Source of the DNA: Actinomycetes bacterium | Lineage (GTDB): Bacteria > Actinomycetota > Acidimicrobiia > Acidimicrobiales > RAAP-2 | Reading direction: 5' to 3' | Length of the DNA: 35,817 bases | NCBI GenBank assembly: GCA_021779735.1 | Contig: JAJYAC010000013.1 | Coordinates: 1 to 35,817, forward strand | Notes under the pieces: generated by a model | What the model was told of the DNA's origin: nothing | Database searches by the model: none | What the model saw: only the letters and a program-made list of their open reading frames with translations | Program-made: the position numbers and the translations under genes | Shown: piece after piece, positions 29,435 through 35,817 of the stretch | Numbering within the stretch: position 1 is the stretch's first letter | How the letters are laid out: each line of letters begins with the position of its first letter

Positions 29435-30613
29435 ATGTCGCGCAGCGTCATCGTCGCCGCTAGGCGTACCCCGATTGGCAAGTTGGCCGGCGCCTTCGCC
29501 ACCCTCAGTGCCCAAGACCTGGGAGGCGTCGCCATCAGGGCCGTCCTCGAGGACACCGGCATCGACCCCGCGAGCGTCGACGCCGTCTTGATGGGCCAGG
29601 TCATTCAAGCCGGCCAGGGCCAGATCACCGCGCGCCAGGCGGCGCAGAGGGGCGGCATTCCCCTCTCGGTGCACGCCACCACCATCAACAAGGTCTGCCT
29701 GTCGGGGCTGCAGGTGCTGCACCTGGCCGATCTCATGATTCGCGCCGGTGAGGCCGACATCGTCGTCGCCGGAGGCATGGAGTCGATGACCAACGCGCCC
29801 TACCTCTTGCCGGGCGCTCGCGCGGGCTATCGCATTGGTGACGCCAGCCTCGTTGACTCGATGATGTACGACGGACTCACGTGCGCGTTCGACCACTGCG
29901 CGATGGGCCTGTCCACCGAGCGCTACAACCAGGGAGCCATCACGCGCGAGCGCCAGGACGAGTTCTCGGCCCGCTCACACCAGCTCGCCGCCGCGGCGAT
30001 TGCCGCGGGCCGCTTCCGCGACGAGATCGCCCCCGTCTCCGTCGCCCAGCGCAAGGGCGATCCACGAATCATCGACACCGACGAGGGCGTGCGCGCCGAC
30101 ACGACGGCCGCCACCCTCGCGGGACTGCGCCCGGCCTTTGACAAAGACGGCACGATCACCGCCGGCAACGCCTCGCAGATCTCCGACGGCGGCGCCGCCC
30201 TCATCGTGATGTCGGAGTCGCGCGCGGCTGCGCTCGGCCTCGCCCCCCTGGGCGAGATCATTGGCTACGGCGAGGTCGCCGGTCCCGACACGTCCCTGTT
30301 GCACCAGCCCTCGAACGCGATCGCCAAGGCCTCGGCCAAACTGGGACTCGACCCGGCGGGCTACGACCTCTACGAGATCAACGAGGCCTTCGCCGCGGTA
30401 GGTCTGGCCGCGGCCGACCACCTCGGCCTCGACGAGGCCAAGGTCAACGTCAACGGTGGCGCCATCGCCCTCGGCCACCCCGTGGGCATGTCGGGGGCCC
30501 GCCTGGCCCTCACCGCCCTCTACGAGCTGCGACGCCGCGGCGGTGGCACGGCCGCCGTGGCGCTCTGTGGCGGGGGCGGACAGGGCGACGCGGCGATCCT
30601 GCGCTCGCTCTAG
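29435..30613 (+). CDS. Acetyl-CoA acetyltransferase (acetoacetyl-CoA thiolase)
   Basis: A 392-residue biosynthetic-type thiolase condensing two acetyl-CoA to acetoacetyl-CoA. The nucleophile C88 lies in NKVCLSGLQ, H348 in ALGHPVG and C378 in ALCGGGGQG, all at canonical positions. Length matches PhaA/AtoB. Located divergently from ccr, it supplies the first step of the route continued by the hbd gene and ccr. ATG at 29435 with TGGAG upstream. The stop shares CTAG with the SixA-like gene. Confidence 0.95.
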   Translation: MSRSVIVAARRTPIGKLAGAFATLSAQDLGGVAIRAVLEDTGIDPASVDAVLMGQVIQAGQGQITARQAAQRGGIPLSVHATTINKVCLSGLQVLHLADLMIRAGEADIVVAGGMESMTNAPYLLPGARAGYRIGDASLVDSMMYDGLTCAFDHCAMGLSTERYNQGAITRERQDEFSARSHQLAAAAIAAGRFRDEIAPVSVAQRKGDPRIIDTDEGVRADTTAATLAGLRPAFDKDGTITAGNASQISDGGAALIVMSESRAAALGLAPLGEIIGYGEVAGPDTSLLHQPSNAIAKASAKLGLDPAGYDLYEINEAFAAVGLAAADHLGLDEAKVNVNGGAIALGHPVGMSGARLALTALYELRRRGGGTAAVALCGGGGQGDAAILRSL

Positions 30614-31140
30614 CGGGGTCGATAGGCCGCGACGGCCTCGTAGCGCGAGAGCCCGATGGGGCGGTCCTCGTCGAGGGCCAGTACGACGACGGCCGCCTTG
30701 GGCAGACGTCCCAACGACAGCGGGGCGGGCACGTCGCGCGCGAGGACGCTGACGAGCTCGGCGAGCGTGGGGTTGTGTCCGACGACCATCAGTGACGTCG
30801 TCACGGGATCGATCGCGGCGAGGTCGATGAGGACGTCCTCGGCGCTGATCGCGCGCTGGCCGTTGTAGATGAGGTCGCTGTACTCGACGTGGCCGACGAA
30901 GTCGGTCCCCTCGAAGGCCCGCCTGAAGGTCTCACGGGTGCGCGCCGCGCCACTGACGAGAGCGCTCACCGGACCGAAACGTCCCAGCGCGTGCGCGTCG
31001 CTCGCCAGGGCGCGTAGCTGCTCGCACTGTTGGCGACCACGCTTGGTGAGCGCGCGGTCGTAGTCGCGCCCCGACGCCGCGGCGTCTTCGGCTTCGGCGT
31101 GGCGAACGATCGTGAGGTAGCGCACGCCGCAGTCTCGCAC
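30610..31140 (-). CDS. SixA-like histidine phosphatase
   Basis: A small phosphohistidine/phosphoglycerate-mutase-type phosphatase of 171-176 residues. The catalytic RHG-type motif reads TIVRHAEAE near the start, and the second histidine is in MVVGHNPTLAEL. The LTKRGRQQCEQL segment is typical of SixA, which removes phosphate from histidine in phosphorelays; the true substrate is unknown. Start is GTG at 31140 or GTG five codons later at 31125, which gives MRYLTIVRHAE and fits the family better. Shares CTAG with thl. Confidence 0.85.
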   Translation of the reverse strand: MRDCGVRYLTIVRHAEAEDAAASGRDYDRALTKRGRQQCEQLRALASDAHALGRFGPVSALVSGAARTRETFRRAFEGTDFVGHVEYSDLIYNGQRAISAEDVLIDLAAIDPVTTSLMVVGHNPTLAELVSVLARDVPAPLSLGRLPKAAVVVLALDEDRPIGLSRYEAVAAYRPR

Positions 31141-31168
31141 CGAGATGGCGGCGCGCGCCAGCGTGGTT

Positions 31169-31174
31169 TAACGT
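31169..31174 (+). promoter_or_regulatory. -10 hexamer TAACGT, leaderless-type, for uppP
   Basis: TAACGT ends 6 nt before the GTG at 31181. Confidence 0.5.
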
Positions 31175-31180
31175 GCGTGG

Positions 31181-32080
31181 GTGCCCGCGCCGATCACCGA
31201 CCTCCAGGCCATCCTCCTCGGGCTCCTCCAGGGCGTCTCGGAGCTCTTTCCCGTCTCGAGCCTCGGCCACAGCGTCCTCGCGCCGGCGCTCTTTGGCTGG
31301 CACAATCTCGTGAGCGCCCAGTCGGCTCGTCACTCCTTCTTCCTCGCCTTCGTGGTGGGCCTGCACGTGGGCACGGCGATCGGCCTCTTCGTCTACTACC
31401 GCTCGACGTGGTTCGCCTTCGCGCGCTCGCTCGTGCGACGCCTGCGCGGCGTGCGTGGCGCCGGCGCGTCAACGCTGTGGCGTCTCAACGACCCCTCAAT
31501 GGACGCGAACTACCGCCTCCTCTTGCTGCTCGTCATCGCCACGATCCCCGTGGGTCTCGCCGGGGTGGCCTTTGACGCGACGCTGCGGGTGCTCTTCGCC
31601 AAGCCCCTCGCCGCGGCGATTTTTCTCACTCTCAACGGCGTCATCCTCTTCGTCGGCGAGTCGCTGCGACGCGGCCACGGGCGCCACGCGCAAGTGGTTC
31701 GACTCGAGACGCTCTCGGTGCGCCAGGCCCTGGCCATCGGGGCGTCCCAGAGCCTCGCGCTCTTCGCCGGCATCTCGCGCTCGGGGGTGGCGATGGCCTC
31801 GGGGCTCTTAGGTGGGCTGAGCCACGAAGATGCGGCGCAGTTCTCGTTCCTCCTCGCCACGCCGGTCATCGCGCTCGCGGGGCTCTACAAGCTGCCCGAG
31901 CTCTTCGGCCCGCTCGGCCACGGCGTACGCACCCAGGCGCTGATGGGGGCCCTGTGCGCGGCCGTCGCCGCGTACCTCTCGGTGCGATTCCTGGTGCGCT
32001 GGTTCGCCACGCGCACCCTCGCGCCCTTCGCCCTCTACAGCGTGGCGCTGGGGCTCTTTGGCGTGGTGTACTTCGCCTAG
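31181..32080 (+). CDS. uppP: Undecaprenyl-diphosphatase, variant active site
   Basis: A 299-residue polytopic UppP/BacA protein recycling undecaprenyl pyrophosphate for cell-wall synthesis. Motif one reads LLQGVSELFPVSSLGH (residues 15-30): E21 and H30 are kept, but E17 of the E. coli numbering is Gln. Motif two is AGISRSGVAMASGLLGG, where most homologues have SRSGATI. Helices and length match the family. The substitution may mark a subgroup or altered activity. GTG start with a leaderless -10. The stop shares CTAG with recR. Confidence 0.88.
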   Translation: MPAPITDLQAILLGLLQGVSELFPVSSLGHSVLAPALFGWHNLVSAQSARHSFFLAFVVGLHVGTAIGLFVYYRSTWFAFARSLVRRLRGVRGAGASTLWRLNDPSMDANYRLLLLLVIATIPVGLAGVAFDATLRVLFAKPLAAAIFLTLNGVILFVGESLRRGHGRHAQVVRLETLSVRQALAIGASQSLALFAGISRSGVAMASGLLGGLSHEDAAQFSFLLATPVIALAGLYKLPELFGPLGHGVRTQALMGALCAAVAAYLSVRFLVRWFATRTLAPFALYSVALGLFGVVYFA

Positions 32081-32675
32081 TCGGAGAGAACGCGCCGCCC
32101 GTCAAGGGCCCGGCCCAGCGTCAGGTCGTCGGCGAACTCGAGGTCGCCACCGACCGGCAGGCCACTCGCCGGCTGACTGACGACGAGACCCGGCGCGGCG
32201 AGCAGGCGACTGAGATACATCGCCGTCGCGTCGCCCTCGACGTTGGAGTTAAAGCAGAGGATCACCTCGGTGACGCTCCCGTGCAGGCGCGCGAGGAGCT
32301 CTTGGATGCGCAGACGATCGGGGGTCACCCCCTCGAGCGGGTTGAGAACGCCGTGGAGCACGTGGTAGGTGCCGCGAAACGCGCCGCTTCGTTCGACCGC
32401 GACCACGTCCGGCGGATTCTCGACGACGCAGATGATGCTCTGGTCGCGCCGATCGTCCGCGCAGATCGGGCACAGCCCACCGGACTCGGCGATGTTGCAG
32501 CAACGTTCGCAAAACGACAACTTCACGGCCATGTCGCCCAGTGACGCCGCCAGCCGAGCCACGTCCTCGTCGGGCTGGCGCATGAGCCAAAAGGCAATGC
32601 GCTGCGCGGACTTGGGGCCGACGCCGGGGAAGCGTCCCAGCTCATCTACCACCGCTTGAAGGGCGGGCGGGTACG

Positions 32676-32679
<4 letters not shown>
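32077..32679 (-). CDS. recR: Recombination mediator RecR
   Basis: A 200-residue RecR, partner of RecF/RecO in loading RecA at gaps. The helix-hairpin-helix reads LGRFPGVGPKSAQRIAFWLM. The zinc finger uses C57, C60, C70 and C73. The Toprim domain includes EVILCFNSNVEGDATAMYL. The GTG start lies in a GTGA overlap with the dnaX stop, so translation is coupled. The frame is open further upstream inside dnaX but is not coding. Confidence 0.96.
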
Positions 32680-34373
<1,694 letters not shown>

Positions 34374-34379
34374 GCACGC

Positions 34380-34385
34380 ATGCTA
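34380..34385 (-). promoter_or_regulatory. -10 hexamer TAGCAT, leaderless-type, for dnaX
   Basis: TAGCAT on the minus strand ends 6 nt before the dnaX ATG at 34373 and lies 17 nt past the ffs 3' end. Confidence 0.55.
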
Positions 34386-34402
34386 ACGGCGGGCTGTAAG
34401 AG

Positions 34403-34534
34403 GCCGAGGCCCAGAGCGGCAGTCAGGCGATCCGTGGCACCCGGTGCGACCCGCTGAGAGCTGCTGGCTTCCACCCCTGACTCGGTTCACGAACGACCGT
34501 CGCACGGGACCCGACTACCGCTCTGAGCCTCGGC
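34403..34534 (-). ncRNA. ffs: Signal recognition particle RNA, small bacterial type
   Basis: The minus strand carries the SRP RNA core: GAACC, GTCAGG, a GGAA tetraloop closed by GGT/GCC, then AGCAGC. A long rod encloses it: a 17-bp closing stem (34518-34534 with 34403-34419, one wobble), a 10-bp inner helix with wobbles, and a CCCG-TGCGAC/GTCGCAC-CGGG helix with one bulge. Total about 132 nt. It binds Ffh to target membrane proteins. The setting between tRNA-Ser and dnaX is a known actinobacterial arrangement. Exact ends are inferred from pairing and the -10 position. Confidence 0.88.
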
Positions 34535-34540
34535 ATCACC

Positions 34541-34546
34541 AGGCTA
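34541..34546 (-). promoter_or_regulatory. -10 hexamer TAGCCT for ffs
   Basis: TAGCCT on the minus strand ends 6 nt before 34534, the first base of the SRP closing stem, which agrees with a transcript starting there. Confidence 0.55.
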
Positions 34547-34572
34547 GCGTGCTGGTCCCCTCGCGCCTCAGG

Positions 34573-34578
34573 TAGCCT
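34573..34578 (+). promoter_or_regulatory. -10 hexamer TAGCCT for tRNA-Ser
   Basis: TAGCCT on the plus strand predicts a start near 34585, about 20 nt before the mature tRNA-Ser. It is back to back with the ffs promoter. The -35 is weak. Confidence 0.4.
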
Positions 34579-34605
34579 TGCCACCCGGTGCTCGTACGAG
34601 TACTT

Positions 34606-34693
34606 GGAGGAGTGCGAGAGCGGCCGAATCGGCACGATTGGAAATCGTGTGTAGGGCAACCTACCGTGGGTTCAAATCCCACCTCCTCCGCCA
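34606..34693 (+). tRNA. tRNA-Ser (GGA)
   Basis: An 88-nt class II tRNA with acceptor GGAGGAG/CTCCTCC, anticodon loop TTGGAAA giving GGA, a long variable arm, T-loop GTTCAAATC and an encoded CCA tail with G discriminator. Confidence 0.97.
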
Positions 34694-34804
34694 AAGGGTT
34701 GTGGCGTACTTTCAGTCGTCGCGCTGAGAGGCGGTCGACGTCGATGCGGCTCTGCATTGGCGCGACCGCGAAGGCGCCGCGCGATCGACGCCGTCATGAG
34801 CCTG

Positions 34805-35360
34805 CTAACCCTTGAACTGTTGGCGCCGGTACTCGAGCCTCTTCGTCCACGTCGACACCACTTGCTGACTAAAGGGGATTGCCCCACTACGAAGTCGCTC
34901 GTCACCGTGGCGGTGGCTTCGAGCGTGTCATCGAGCGTGGCCGTCGCTGTCCTCGCCGTCATACCGATCGCGCCCGCGAATTCCAGCAACTTTGCGCGAC
35001 TCAGGCCATCGACAGACCCTTGAATGGATAGCGCCATCGTCAGGTCGCCGTAGGGAAGGGTCGATGGCAAGTGATAAACCGGCGCTTCGCCACTTTCCCT
35101 CAGCGGTCGCGAGCACCGAAAAGTTCCTCGCGTGGACGTCTCCATTGCCGGCGAGCCACGCGAAACACAGTTGCCGATACCCATCGCGCACGGCCACGGG
35201 CCGGCGGCACAGACCCTTGCGACCGCAGCAGTCAGCCGCTCGGCACTCACGTTGTACTTGCCCGCCGGCCAGCGGTTCATCAGCTGACACGCGTCCTCGC
35301 AGGCTCTCGAGTGGGTGGCCCCCGCGGCGTCGACGAGCCGCTCGTGCCCAGCGTCTAACC
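34805..35360 (-). pseudogene. HipA-family kinase remnant, multiply frameshifted
   Basis: HipA C-terminal sequence is spread over two minus-strand frames. CEDACQLMNRWPAGKYNVSA (about 35300) runs into PVAVRDGYRQLCFAWLAGNG and GDVHARNFSVLAT only after a 1-nt loss near 35200. PVYHLPSTLPYGDLTMALS and DGLSRAKLLEFAG follow after a 1-nt gain near 35080. A final shift near 34890 leads to VVSTWTKRLEYRRQQFKG and a stop at 34805-34807. HipA toxins are Ser/Thr kinases that inactivate glutamyl-tRNA synthetase. The N-terminal half and any HipB antitoxin are missing. The catalytic Asp of NGDVHARN remains, but no intact product is possible. Confidence 0.8.
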
Positions 35361-35580
35361 AGGTCGAGGGGCTCGCCAAGAGGTCACGGGTCACCCGACG
35401 GGCTCGCGCCGTGGCGTCGGCATCCTGGGTGTGCGCTGCCGATGGGCGGCGTCGGCGATCGCGTGAGTCCTGAACGCGTTGCCGCTGAAGCGCTCCTGAC
35501 GGGGCGACCACGTGGCGGCGTGCGTCGTGAGGCTGGTCGACGGCCCCAAGCTCTGTAGAGAATTGAGTGGCCGTACGCAC
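35361..35580. other. Intergenic stretch, possibly decayed hipA N-terminal DNA
   Basis: No intact gene is seen. A weak resemblance to HipA continues in shifting minus-strand frames to about 35450 (VTRDLLA; LVRRW), consistent with further decay, but I cannot set a boundary. Confidence 0.35.
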
Positions 35581-35586
35581 GATAAT
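35581..35586 (+). promoter_or_regulatory. -10 hexamer GATAAT for the response regulator
   Basis: GATAAT ends 5 nt before the GTG at 35592, close to the leaderless spacing seen elsewhere. Confidence 0.45.
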
Positions 35587-35591
35587 GAGGC

Positions 35592-35817
35592 GTGCGCATT
35601 CTGGTCATTGAGGACGACGAGGCCATTGCCTCAGCCCTTGTCGCGGGACTGACCAGGGAGGGATTCTCACCGGCTCGAGCCGCGAGCGCGGCCGACGCGT
35701 TAAAGGCCCTTCCCGCGGACTTCATCCTGCTCGATCTGGGACTACCGGATCGCGACGGGACCGAACTCTTTCGCAATCTGCGCGAGGCCTCGAGTGCGCC
35801 CATCATCATGGTGACGG
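35592..35817 (+). CDS. Two-component response regulator, N-terminal part (cut by window edge)
   Basis: The first 75 residues of a CheY-like receiver domain: MRILVIEDDEAIASAL with the acidic pocket E7-D8-D9, the phospho-acceptor D48 in FILLDLGLPDRDG, and the conserved Thr at the end of PIIMVT. The layout is typical of OmpR/PhoB-type regulators, but the DNA-binding domain is beyond the window. Start GTG follows a GATAAT -10. Confidence 0.93.
   Translation, partial: MRILVIEDDEAIASALVAGLTREGFSPARAASAADALKALPADFILLDLGLPDRDGTELFRNLREASSAPIIMVT

Noticed and set aside
34606..34900. Mobile-element integration at tRNA-Ser
   Set aside because: No integrase, no repeat of the tRNA 3' end elsewhere in the window, and only a lone hipA relic downstream.
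34992..35558. Plus-strand 188-codon frame near the right end
   Set aside because: Antisense to the hipA remnant; basic, low-complexity and without homology.

Overview
The window is chromosomal DNA from a high-GC Gram-positive-type bacterium, almost certainly an actinomycete (Actinomycetota). The evidence is an MptB-type lipoglycan mannosyltransferase, an acyl-CoA carboxylase with a tiny epsilon subunit, a crotonyl-CoA carboxylase/reductase, the actinobacterial order tRNA-Thr/tRNA-Met/rpmG/tRNA-Trp/secE/nusG/rplKA/rplJL/rpoBC, and many apparently leaderless genes. A deep lineage such as Acidimicrobiia is plausible, but this is inference. No phage, insertion sequence, CRISPR array or secondary-metabolite cluster is visible. 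The only decayed gene is a hipA remnant near the right edge.

Layout. 1-8610 (minus strand) is the transcription/translation superoperon. It is read from tRNA-Thr through tRNA-Met, rpmG, tRNA-Trp, secE, nusG, rplK, rplA, rplJ, rplL and rpoB into rpoC, which is cut by the window edge. Regulatory signals inside it are an L10-type leader before rplJ, and a strong hairpin plus a good promoter between rplL and rpoB. 8700-18780 holds housekeeping and accessory genes: a GNAT acetyltransferase, mptB, tRNA-Tyr, yajQ, a GtrA-like protein, tesB, a DinB-like protein, citrate synthase, an unknown membrane-anchored protein, rmuC, a PhoU-domain protein and a TMEM175-like channel. 18775-22943 holds asd and lysC (aspartate pathway, with an internal beta-subunit start in lysC), two adjacent peptidyl-prolyl isomerases of different folds, and a degenerate S51/GATase-like protein.

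22973-30613 is the metabolic highlight. Hbd, ethylmalonyl-CoA mutase, an acyl-CoA carboxylase beta subunit with its epsilon subunit, an epimerase, crotonyl-CoA carboxylase/reductase and acetoacetyl-CoA thiolase lie together. This is most of the acetyl-CoA to methylsuccinyl-CoA arm of the ethylmalonyl-CoA pathway plus propionyl-CoA carboxylation. 30610-34693 holds a SixA-like phosphatase, uppP, recR, dnaX, the SRP RNA gene (ffs) and tRNA-Ser. 34805-35360 is a frameshifted hipA relic, and a response regulator runs off the right edge.

Two genome-wide habits stand out. First, at least fourteen genes have a TANNNT-like -10 hexamer ending 6-7 nt before the start codon, the signature of leaderless mRNAs; a fifteenth, the response regulator, has 5 nt. 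Genes inside the ribosomal operon instead carry Shine-Dalgarno sites. Second, six of eight convergent gene pairs end in one shared CTAG, so the TAG stops of both strands overlap in a single palindrome.
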